Source: Phymorhynchus buccinoides (lineage: Eukaryota > Mollusca > Gastropoda > Neogastropoda > Raphitomidae). From it: a stretch of 64,000 nucleotides of DNA. Positions 26,201 through 39,161 of the stretch are shown here, piece by piece. The notes under the pieces are model-generated. The model had not been told where the DNA came from and did no database searches. It saw only the letters and a list, made by a program, of their open reading frames with translations. The translations under genes were made by a program, and so were the position numbers. The DNA lies in the NCBI GenBank assembly GCA_017654935.2, contig CM065690.1, positions 38,710,793 to 38,774,792 on the forward strand, given 5' to 3'. How positions within the stretch are numbered: the first letter of the stretch is position 1; each line of letters starts with the position of its first letter.

Positions 26201-29200
26201 ACGTCATGCTTGCGTCATTTTGTCCAATGACGCTTACTTCTTCCGGCTACCATTGTTCCATCGAAAGAGACCAACTTTCATGGAGTTAGAAGGTAAGATG
26301 TGAATCTACTCATTTTACTGATAGTTTCCTTTACGCACTTGGTGAGGGGTGAAAGTTGCTACAGTTACATATAAGTGTATATAGATAAAAATGTAGCACC
26401 CATATGTAGGGTGCGCACTGACCCACACTGGTACGCAATAACCAATTTGTCAGTCTTCAGAAATCCTTTTGCTTCCAGAAAACGGTTTTAATTACAAAGC
26501 AGAGCGTTGATACAGTGGAAGCAGATCATGCTCACCAATGCACTCTCACAGACACACACGCATCTAATCCATTCTAACTTCAAACATAAACGCATCCACA
26601 TAATACTCACTTTGGATATAAAGCCTTCGATGCCCAGGGTGAGAGGTGCCTGGCTGCCCACTTTCTCCTTGCTGATGCGATAGAAGTGCTGACCTTTAGT
26701 GACGATCGTTTCCAACCCTTCAAGACAGTGGTGACGCACTGGAGCACTGGCACTCTGGACACAACAACAGTACCGCACTTTTATGGAGTTTTCTTCTTCT
26801 TCTTCATTGATAGACAGACAGTCTCCTGTCATACGGGCGCTGGGCGCAGATGCGTCATGCTGCCGTCATGTGCCTAACTAAGAAAGTTTGGCCCAGCATG
26901 TCTTATCTTTGGCTGGAGAAAGTCTTTGTAAGAGTTTCTAAAAGTAAAACAAAGGCACAAGAATGGACCAGTATGGCAGAAAGATAGCAGATGACAGTAT
27001 TGAGTAAGCAAAGGGAAAAGGCAGAGTGACAGGTAAGAGGAAGAGCAAAGCACAGAACTTCCAGAAGGTGGGGGACCTTTTTTTATTAATTTTTTTATTA
27101 GCTAATCCAGACACTTTACTTTCATTGTTCATAACAACACACGCACTGACATTACTAATCCAGACACTTTACTTTCATTGCTCATAACAAAGGTGGGGGA
27201 ACTATTTGTACAAAAGACCCATTCACACATTTCACTGTCTAGCCCTTTTTACACTCATCCATTTCAATTGCACCCCTTCCACTGTACACCCTCTTAAGGT
27301 GCACCCCTTTTGCCTTTACATGCACCTCTTTTACAGCCCACCCTTCTTCACTTGACACATTCACCCCTTTCACTGTAAAGCCGTTCACATGCACTAATTT
27401 CATTGCACAGCCCTTTCAGTTTTACCGTACATCATCACAACATCCACCCTTTTCACACATTTTATATGCACCCCCTTATTGTTCATCCCTCTCCACATTC
27501 AACAAGCTTCTACCATCCACCCCCTGTTCTCTGCCCCCTCCCCTCCACACGCCCTGATTTACCTTCATCCCTCTCCACATTCAACAAGCTCTCCCCCTCC
27601 CCTCCACCCCCCCCCCCCCCCCTGTAATGAGCCTGATTTACCTTCATCCCTCTCCACATTCAACAAGCTTTTACCATCCACCCCCTGTTCTCTGCCCCCT
27701 CTCCCCATCCCCTCCACACACCCTGTAATGAACCTGATTTACCTTCATCCCTCTCCACATTCAAGCTTTTATCATCCACCCCCTGTTCTCTGCCCCACCC
27801 CCTCCACCCCCACCCCCCCCTGTAATGAGCCCGATTTACCTTCATCCCTCTCCACATTCAACAAGCATTTACCCCCCCCCCCCCCCCCCCCCCCCTCCCC
27901 TGTAATGAGCCTGATTTACCTTCACCCCTCTCCACATTCAACAAGCTTTTACCATCCACCCCCTGTTCTCTGCCCCCTCTCCCCATCCCCTCCACCCCCC
28001 TGTAATGAGCCTGATTTACCTTCAGCCCTTCTTTCAGGGAGCTGACGACTGAGTCAGGAGGAAAGAGAAATTCCACCATCCTCGATGCCCCTTCATCCGT
28101 CATCAGGTTCATGGTGTCTGTCACGTCAGCCGGCCACTCGTGGTTCTCCACAATCTACACCAAGCAGTGGTCTCACAATCAGCAGCTCCCTTTCATTTAC
28201 ACACTCTTTGACCATTTCTAACACCACCATCATTTCCTTCTTATTTAAGCCTTAGGTAGGTATTAGCCAGGACCAATAGCTCATTGCATAAGTCTACCAA
28301 CTTAACCAACATTGACCCTGAGGCCTGGTCAGCTCTTGGGCGTGGGTTCAATTCCCGGCAGCAGAGGGGCACCCAGAGTCATGACCTGGGTGTGGCCTGG
28401 CCCCCTTAGAGTGTAAGGAATTCAGGACCAAAACGCTTGATTGAGGGGGGCTTCTTCTCTGAAGACCCTCCGTTCTCCATAAAGTTTCTTTTCACAGCCT
28501 TCACTCGCCTTGGCATGAGGCTATGTCAGACCAGTTGATATAAGCTAGAACACCAAGGCTACATCAAAATGTTATGTTCTGCATGGTTGTGCGGGGATCG
28601 TCTTAAGCCATGACAAGCTCCTAGCATAACATAATCAGTCTAAAATCCTCCGAAGTCGGAGTGTGGCTGTGCATGTGGTGGGGTAATCAAAAACGGTCAC
28701 ACACGTAATGTTCTCATCCCTAACTGGTGCATTTGTACCATAGTGTTCAAGTGCTTCGGCTGTTGGGATGATCCCTGGAGTCTCTAAGCCAGGTAAGACA
28801 ACAACAAACAAACAAACAGCCTTCACTCTTCTAGTGCAAAGTATTTTCTGTTCTTTGTAACCTTCTCTGCCAAGTTATTTTTCAAGAGAACTGAACACAA
28901 TCACCTACTTTAATAAATGTGTTAAATTAATGAAAAACGCACTAATATAAGCTCTAAAAATGGACAACCACGTGGAAGATGTTTACCGGCGCCCACCTGC
29001 AACTCTGGCAATGATGTGTAGGCAATGTCATGGCACAGGTCTGCGCTCGCAGCAGTAGAAGAGTTAAAATTGGTTTTCATCAATTATTTTTTTCAGCCTT
29101 CCATTGATTAGTCTTGTTTTCCAAATTTTGTTCAATCATCCATGTGAGATCAGCGGTGGAGACAAAACTGTCAGATGGAAGATAATCTTAAACATGCCTC

Positions 29201-32200
29201 AGCAGAAAAAAATGTGAAAAAAAGCCTAAAGGCCAAACCTTTATCTAAATTTCAAAACCATCTTTAAAAATCTACTAAATAAATAAATAGTGCAAGAACA
29301 AACAAAAATCTTTGGAAAAACATTGTTGAAATGTTCTTTTAAAAAAAGACACAAAACACGAACACTTAAATACAAAACACAATCGGGCGACAGTGTAGGT
29401 ACTATTAGGACAAAATCATTGGCATAGTCCAGTGATGTTCCGAGGCCCAGATTATAGGACACAGTCATACTAGAACTGAAAATGCTGTATTGTAGACCTC
29501 CTGTCAGGACAAATTTCCTATTGAAATTTAACACTGGCAGACTTTTCCCCCCCTATTGATTTCTGCAAGAACCAGGACATTTTGTCCTATTGATTTTCTT
29601 GTTTCAGAACAGTTTGTCCTAATGTTTTTTCCATCCTCATGACACATAACGAGGACAAAGAGGTAAGAAGCTGAACAGCCACCTTGAGAAAAAGGCGCAG
29701 GCAGGTAGTCCAGGTGTGTACGGGGCGGGGCACCAGGCTGGGCTGCAGCAGTTTGAGGAAGGGCCTGGTCTGGTGGGGGCAGGCCTGCAGGATGAGGGTC
29801 ACCAGCCGGGAACGCTGCGGGCAGCTGGTGCTGTGGGAGGTCACCAACAACTGCAGCACCTTGCTCACCACTGGGTTCTTGTTCCTGGAAACACACACAC
29901 CTGAATACACACACCTGAACACATCTTGTTGCAGATGAGATAACCAACACACCTGAATCTATCAGACAGGCATGGGAATTGTCAGAGACAAAAAACTCTG
30001 AAAAGCCCCCCAATTGAAGTATTTAGTAACAAAAACGAAGTATTTAGTAACAATTTCCACACAAAAATCCGCGGAAATCCGCGAATAATTCCTATGCCTG
30101 ATCAGAGTTATAATTATGCCTTAACACATCTTGTTGCAAACAATCAACACACCCAAATGTATCCAGGTCCTAAAGCTGGAGACAGACTATGCGACTGCCT
30201 CATATGACTCGATCAGGTCGTGACGTTGACCAAATTTTGTTTCCCGCACAGAAGAGGTCACAAGCCATCTGACTCGATCAGTGAAATTTAGAACCCGCCC
30301 TATTCGGCCCTGTCACCTGACTGGGCCCGACTGAGTCAGACTGATCGAGCAGGATGGTATGCAAATGAGGTGAAACGTCACAACCTGATTGAGTCACATG
30401 ACTGATGAGGCAGTCACATAGTCTGTCACCCGCTTAAGACACTGTGCAAAAATCTGTTAAAGACAAAACTTTGGATTTCAGCTGTGGCTTTGTTGTTCTT
30501 GTTATTTCTTTTACACTTTTTACATTGATATAAAGAAAAGGAAACAGGCCTTGTACATGAATCTATCATGTTGAAACTAAGTGCATATATTATGATGGGG
30601 AAACATCTGGCTGTGTTCATAAACAGTATACAAAATCCAAATGTAAACATCTCTTTGCTGGTGATTGTTTCCTAGTTATCTGAATATTATTTTACTTCAG
30701 AAAGAATTGTGTTTTATCTAAATGAATAGCCAAGTACATATTGTAATGTTGATTACATATGTAAAACACTTCTATAAGAATAATACAAAGTAAATTAACA
30801 TACATCAAAATTTAAGGCACAGAGCAAAAGGATGTAATATTTTGTTTTTAAAAGGAGGTGAGCCCCATAACTTTGTCTTTCAGAAAACAGACTAACTAAA
30901 ACACACACACACTGTAACTGACATCCTATAACAGTACATTTAATAATCATGAGCAAGTGAGCTGCATGTACTTACTCTTTGGACATTCCATACGATCTGT
31001 CCCTGAAGCAGACACCCAGCTTATGATTGGTGAGAAGATCGACCAGCAAAGGGTGAACGTATTCCGCCACCTTCTGCTGTTCTGGGGTGCATTCCTGCTT
31101 CTGTACACATGAAAATCATCGATGCAGCATTAAACAGGCTTACATACACATTTATACAACTGTAAAAATGAATGCGTGTGTGTGTGTGTGTGTGTTTTAT
31201 GCATGTGGGGGTTTGCTTTGTGTGTGTGGTCATGTGTCTGTGAAAATGTGCTTGTGCGTGCATGTGTTATTTGTTGAAAGCCAGAGTGAATGGCTAGTGT
31301 AAGCACATTGAGTTGCTTTGCAAGACATTGCGCTATACTAATGCTATTCACTATTATTATATTATGGAAACAAAGGAAACTGCAGTGATTAGCAAACAGC
31401 AGACGCTTTACCAGACAATGAAGTCATACGAACCTCGATGTCTGCAGGTTCACTTTTTTTTTTCCACTGGCTGGGGCCTGGCCATCGGTACAAGGCCAGC
31501 AACTCTTTCAGAATGGTGGAGTTGAACAGATAGATCTTGGCGTTTTTGCCCACACTTCCGTTCATCACAATCTGCAAACAGCACAGTCACAAAGCAAATT
31601 ATTTACATCTGAAATGTTCTGCCCAACTGATATTAACGATACAAACAATGATGCACATCTAACATCTTTTTCCAGGAAGAATATTATTTGTACAAGTATG
31701 AAAATTTTACCTTCCATTGTGACCTATTTTCTTTGATTAAATTCCTATTCTTTCTCATTTATTTTCTACCTCAAAAGGAGGTAAAGCTTTAACCCTTTCA
31801 CCGCCACAATGGTGGCACCCATGGTACTAAAAGGCATCAAATCAGGGTCTGTTATCCAAAGACTGTATTTTCTTAAATTTGGGAGACCAAGGATAGGAAT
31901 AAATGTTATACATGTACATGTCAGAGAGGAATTCTCAATATTGCAGATAACATTTTTTTTATCTACCCAGTTGAATTTATTGGTATTTTTTTCGCTGAAA
32001 AATGGCTAGCGGCGAAAGGGTTAAGCAAGAGATGTTCATTAAAGGTATTTTTTGATTGCAATTAATTTTAAACATTCAGAAAGAGCTGCATGTACTTACT
32101 CTTTGGACAAATGGCTAACTCCTACTTGGCATAAAAGACGCAAAACAAAAAAACCCGTTCCCAACAAAATAAACCAAAAATATGATGAAGATTACAAATA

Positions 32201-33056
32201 GCCTGTTGTTCTATGCATTTCTTCTCAAAAAGTTGAGATTAAAGGAAAAGATCATACCTATGGTTGACCTCTCGGCTTGGAAGTAGTATTGTGACCAAGG
32301 TAACATTCATACTGTCAGTGCTCAAGAGGGATACACGTCTCAACAAAATGGCATACAAATGTATAAACTGCATATCGTCGGTGAAATTCAAAAACCTTGT
32401 ATCTCGATTGTTGTTGTTTTTTAGTTAGATAGTCAGCTCTCTAATTTTCCCTGCCACCTTCCACCAAAAGCTCATATCTCTAACGACTTTCTAGCTGGGG
32501 TAAATGAGGTTGTGTAAATTGAAGAAAACCTTGTAAGTCCCAAATTCAGATCTAGTTAAGGACAAAAACATTGTATCTTTGTTCTTTTCAAGTATTAGAA
32601 GAAGAAAAAAAATTAAATGCAGGACTAAACTCGCAATGTCTTGAACAACATATTCATCATAGTTAATCAATTGTGGTAAATGAGATTAATTTTTAAAAGT
32701 TTTTTTTCATTTTTCTCAAAACTACCAAAATTGAGATACAAGGTTTTTGAATTTCATCGATATGTTAATCAAACTTTGAGGGAATCAACAAAAAATTTAA
32801 CCGGCAATGAGATGTCCCTCACAATTTCATACAAATCAAATATCTTTTGTCTGGACACGTATTCATGAGAACTTATCAATGCAGACTTCTTCAAAGAAAA
32901 TCAGTTACGTAAAAATGTAACGAGGTCGTTTTAGTACACATCAAATGTCAGTTTGCTCAGGTTTTACATAGGATAAGGAGATTTTTTTGGTCAGGGATAT
33001 AACAAAAAACAAAGAAAACTAGTAGGAACAAAAAACAGAAGCCAAAAAGGTCTGCC

Positions 33057-33091
<35 letters not shown>

Positions 33092-33397
33092 TCTGCCAGT
33101 AATACAAGAAAAGCAATGATACATGCGGCATACTTACACATCTGTGGACGGTGTTCAGGCTGTGTATCACATACTCTGAGCGGTCATACTTCAGACCAAC
33201 AAGTGCGTCTTGTAAAAGTCCTTCAAAAACAGAAGAAAATAAAAAGGACAACTCAGAAAAACAAAAAAGGACAACTCAGACTCAGAGTCAAATGAAAGAA
33301 TAACTAAAGTGTTAAGATGCTAGATCACCAGCCACGCGGCAGCATTTTCGGCTGCAGTGCTTTGCCTCGCGGCTGACTCGCATAACGAACCTTTATT

Positions 33398-33495
<98 letters not shown>

Positions 33496-36400
33496 CAGAG
33501 ACAGAGACATATAACACAACCCTAACATTAACCCTCAACTGACAAAATTAGTGAATGAGAAAACCAGATCAACCACTCCACTGACACTCACCCAAAGCCA
33601 CTAAACTTTGACTCACACACGTGTGACTTCGACAAGTAAAAGGAAGTAACAGGGTGCAGAATGGTGGCCTGTTTCAAATCAAGATTTGTTTCCCTTGGTC
33701 CGTGTCTTGCACACACACAAAAAACAGCTCCAGTGACCTTGACCTTCATCTTTGAGCCTGGCCTAGATATAGTAACTGTCTATCCGCATGCAAATTGGTA
33801 GCCTTCTAGGTCCCTCCGTTCAAGATTTCTTTCCCTTGGACTGTCTTGCAAAAAACGGCCCCAGTGACCTTGACCTTCATCTTCAAACTTGGCCGAGATA
33901 TGCTAACTACCTATCCGCATGCAAAATTTGAGATTCCTAGGTCTCTCCGTTCAAACGTTATCGTGGTAAAATAACCACATACATAGATAGATAGATAGTC
34001 ACATTGATAGCCATGGAACAAACAGAATTCTCTGAAAACATTACCAGCTTCACTCGCGGCTGGTAACTTAGTTTTAAAAAGGGGAAGAACTCTTTTTGCT
34101 GTTTCAGTGTTTGTAAATGTCAGTAAACATCTGCATGTTGTGCAGTGTAAAATACAAACATGTCCCACTTTCAAGCAGCAATACATGGCTTCTTACAAAT
34201 TGATGTAACTAAAGCTAAAGAGAGACATGTTTATTGATAAAGCAACTTTTAATGACTTAGTCAGTTAGTGAGTGTATTTTCATCTCAAACTTTTTTTTTA
34301 ACAAATATTAAAATGCTATACACATAACTGGAAGGCAATGAACTTGAACATAATTGAAACAACATTTGGGGATTTAACCAATATCATAGTTAATGCGAAA
34401 ATAAAATATAACTTGAAGAAGTGTCAAAGGAATAAGACGGAATAAGTTTTTCTATTCAAAAGTCATTTTGCCTTTAATGGGGCTTTAAATAAGTTACTTC
34501 TTGCCGACACGAAAGGGCGATAATTTTAGGCCTGAACTGCCTATGCCACCTTGTGACGAGTCAGGAACACATCATTTTCTGTGGCTATAAACTACTACTT
34601 CATGACAAGCAAGGACGATAATCTTATGTAGATGGCGCATGCATCTCAGTGCACAAAACAGGGGCAGAAAATTGTCAGCATAAAGCCTCATTATTGTGGA
34701 GAAAAAACCCTACTGAGACTGAGAATAAATCCCTGTGCATGCTACAAGGATGTTCTGGATATACCTCGCTGATCCACCAGACTCCTGGTAATTTCCTCAT
34801 CTTCCACTTGCAGAAGGGTCATCAGTAGAGCCATCATGCAGGCACGCACGTCTACCTCATCCTGCAAAAACAAATTATTATCATAAATATTAAGTGCATG
34901 TAGCGCATTTACCATTGATAGATCTGTAACTTTAGTGTAAGATATTGAAAATAAAATCTTGGTCAAGATGCAGTTAACTTCCAAAATAACAAAATTGAAA
35001 AAGCAAAATCAACATTAAAATTGTCTCGGTTAAAATACGTTTGAAAATCAGACCTGTGTTTTGTGTAAAAATTGAATGGCGTTTCTATGAATTTGTTCTA
35101 TTGTGTTCTATTTTATTCTATACTGTAATGAACAACCTGTTGTACCTGAAACAAACGAAAAGAAGACAAGTGCTTAATCAATAATGCAAGTTTTAATTGC
35201 TCCGATGTGCAGGTTAACAGCCATTAGGTGTGACAGCTGTTACTTTTTGAATGCTCACGTGTATCAGTCTATCACATATCTTGTGCTTATTCATTTATTA
35301 ACCTCTTGCCTGTCAAGCCCCAGCAAAATGATGTCACTGATGATGTCATAACTTCAATGTGAATTACTCTAGAATGCATATTGTTTGCTTTATCAGCCAA
35401 GAATATATCTGTCCAGACTCTAACTGTTTTGTCAGATTAACTTTTAAGTTTAACAGGTCTCTTTTTAAAATTATAATTTTTAAGATGTTAGTCCTCTCAA
35501 TTTGTTTTCCATAAGGGGTGGGGTTAAGTAAATTTCTTGAATGCAAGCACTCCCTTACCATTCTGTTTCGAAGAGTCAACAGATGGGGCCAGTTCTCATG
35601 GCTGAAATCCAGATGAGTGTGCAGCAGTCTGGCAAACTTGTAGCCAAGACTGGCGATGCTGAGCAGCAACAGCAGTGTTGGCTTGATGCTGCTGCTTTTG
35701 TTGGATCTGCGCAAGCTGTTCATGATCAGATGGAAGTGCCGGCCCAGAAGAGCTTTCACTAAATGCTGTTGTAGCTCTGAAGGATTTTTGCTGACTGAAG
35801 GGCATTTCTCCAGCACAATCTTCATCCAGCTGAACACCAGTTTAATCTGCACAGGAAAAAATGTATCATTACATATTCATGGCCGAAAAAAAGCGCAGAT
35901 GAAATCCTTATTTCATTTAAGAGTAGACAAACTCTGCAATGTACTGAACATTAGAATTCAATGCAGTAGATATTTCTTGTATTATATGTGTGTGAAATAA
36001 AATATTGACAAAAGTCAAAAGGAAGTAACTTAAGACATTCTGTTGTTACCCTGATGCTTCACTGAACTATGGAACTATAGAAAATTAGTAATGTACTAAA
36101 AGATAATTCAAGCGAATTTCAATATTATGAGTAGTAATTGGCAAAGAGATCCACAAACCATATCTATTTAAATCATGTGGGTTTTTTTAAAGCATGTATA
36201 TGCATTCCTATGTGTGTGCTTGCATCTGCGTATGTGCATATGCATGAAAGTCACAGTGTGAACAATGTGATTCATACATAAGTGTGTGCCTTCAGTGAGT
36301 CTATCTACGGCTTCCTTTTAAGTAGTGTAGAGACTAGAGCTGACCTGCAGTGGGGAGGCTGTTGGCTTCAGGACATCCATCACTTCAGCACACTCTGGGG

Positions 36401-37172
36401 AGGATTTCAGGTAGGACTCCAGCACTGCCAGGCCCTCCTGGTCGTCATCCAGCTCTTCTTCAAACAGGGCCAGGAAAGTCTCCAGACCTAAGAATAACAA
36501 ACAGTGCAATACTTAACAGCCTATTGTTTCAAATAATAATGCGCATGGGTGCTCCTGGGAATTTTCAAAAGTCCTGCAAGGGGGCGGCGCACACACATTT
36601 ACTGCTCTTTGTTCACCCCTCTAGACTAGTACAAGTGCTACATTCCTTTGGCGAAAATGGTGTTTTACGTCCTCTTGGTCTGAATCAAACACATATGGGA
36701 CATTTGTAAATTACAAATATGGTGGGAACAATACTGGAGGCAATGCCCGGAGGCAGTACGAAACCAGTAAAGTCCCGATTTTTTTATTAATACAGATAGC
36801 TGTAGCGGTGACCACGCCTCGGTTAAACCTCATCGGCTATGGCACCGCCACAAGTAAGTCTGTGAGGACAGATAGTGCTACATTCCTTTGAAAATAGCAA
36901 ATGCTTACATAGGCCCTTTTTACTGTACCAGTGTGTGTGTAACTTGTAAGAAAATCGTTGCTTTTCAAATTCTCATAGTCTGGCGTCGCCGGCACTAAGC
37001 AATTTAAAATCCTGCAATTCAGGACATCCTGCAAGGAGCATCCATGAATGCGTTAGTTAAATATAAATTCTTTCAAATTCAAACCATCAAACATCCCACA
37101 TTTTCTTACTATCCTTTTTTTCTTTTTGAATGTTATCATCTCCCACCCTTGCATCCCCCCCCCCCCATGTCT

Positions 37173-37206
<34 letters not shown>

Positions 37207-37357
37207 CGTGTGTGCGAATGAGCGTGCATCCCATCTATTGTTAGTTAAAAGTTGTATTTTTGATTGTTTACATGGATAAGGAGTCATTGTACATTTTCTT
37301 CATTCAATGTGCATTATTGATATAAAATGTAATATTCTGCATGTTTCCGCTTGCGCG

Positions 37358-37404
<47 letters not shown>

Positions 37405-39066
37405 CACATTTTTTTGCTTGTTTTAACTTTCTATTGTTTTTGTAAAGCGCATTGAGCTTTTAAGGTAATGCGCTATATAAGTTTCCTAAATAAATAAATA
37501 AATGTCTTGACAAGAGATTAATGCAGAAAATAATGCAGAGCTTTGCATTCTACAGAAATAAAATAAACTTAAGAGATTTGGAGCATATGTGTCTGCATGA
37601 ATGTGTGTGTCAACTGTCTCTGTGTGTGAGTGTGTGTGGGTTTGTGTGGTGTGCATATTGTGCGTGAATGTACATGCATGCGTACATGTATGTGTGTGGT
37701 TTTGCCTGGTGTGTGTGTAATGGATGTGTACATACATTCATGCATGCGTTTGTGCACACACAGACACACAATCCTTACCTGTCACCACTGATTCAGAATT
37801 GCATAGCAAATATTTGAAGCGCACATGACTGAACTTCGGCTCTGCACCCTCATCTTGTTTTGCCTTCTTCTTCTTAGGTGGCGCTTCATTATCTGACACA
37901 TCTGTTGAGTCCTTTTTCATCCTCTTCTTACTTAGTTTCTGCCCCTTTCCTGCAAAATAACAAGGCAAAAAACAGTGAATTTTAACCCTTTCACCGCCAA
38001 CGTCGCATTTTACTTCTTTTTTTTTAGCACCACAATGATTTAACACCCATGTCACAAAAAGGCATCCTTGATCCAAATACCCTATTCTTTTAATTTTGGG
38101 AGGTAAGGATAGGCCTTACTTTAAAATATATGTCACAGAAGAATCCCCAATATTACAGAGATTTGTTTCTCTACTATATAAGAGACAACAAATTGTGTTA
38201 GAGAATGTTCAGAGAAGAGCGACAAGACTAGTACCAGGATTGAAAGACCTAAATTATGAAGAACGACTGAGGAAACTAGGGCTACCAACACTAAAATATA
38301 GAAGAGCAAGAGGAGACATAATTGAAATGAATAAAATTCTCACTGGAAAATACGACAGCCAGGTGTCTAAGTTTATACCACTGCATAATTCAGAGCAATA
38401 CACTCGTGGTCATCAATACAAAGTGGCAAAACACCGGATAAATTTAAACCTATGAAAGAACTCTTTTGTTTGCCGTAGTGTAGATGTGTGGAATAATCTG
38501 CCAGCCAATGTAGTGAATGCGCCATCAGTTCAATCTTTTGAAGCACGCCTGGATAAATTGTGGAGGGACGAACCCTTCAAACACAATGCCAACCACGATC
38601 AAACTATCAAAGTAACTACTACCTCGGAGCCGACAGAAGAGGCCTAGGCTGGCCTGCAGTCGGACATCATCCTATGTATCCTATGTATACCCAGGTAAGT
38701 TTAATGGAAATTTTTGGCGGAAAAATGGCTGGCGGCGAAAGGGTTAAAGCAAACATCACATGCCTGTTTTGAATGCCAGTCAACTCGGCCTTTTACCAGG
38801 TCGGCCTCGTGCCAACTCGGCCCTGGGTGCAAGTCAACTCGGCCTCAAGCCCTGGTCATTAATGTTCGTCCTCGGGTTCACTTGTCTACTAGGAAAAACG
38901 TGCACATGGCTCTATCAGTGTCAATGAAGTTATTAGCGATATTTGGTTAATGTGATGTTGAGATGGCATTCTATAGGCCTACTGTTGTGTGAATGGCGTC
39001 GTTTGCACACTCGAACAATAACTTACAGACACACAGATATACAGACACGCACCCACAGACAGACAA

Positions 39067-39161
<95 letters not shown>

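Noticed and set aside
27403..28045. Proline/serine-rich plus-strand frame of 188 codons
   Set aside because: Translation of a C-rich minisatellite; antisense to the URB1 exon 10 border.
28343..28358. tRNA gene suggested by GGTTCAATTCC
   Set aside because: No cloverleaf can be drawn around it. The A box spacing is wrong and the sequence belongs to a repeat, so it is called SINE-like only.
38770..38900. AACTCGGCC repeats as a regulatory array
   Set aside because: Irregular spacing, only a few copies, and no recognised binding site. Left unannotated.
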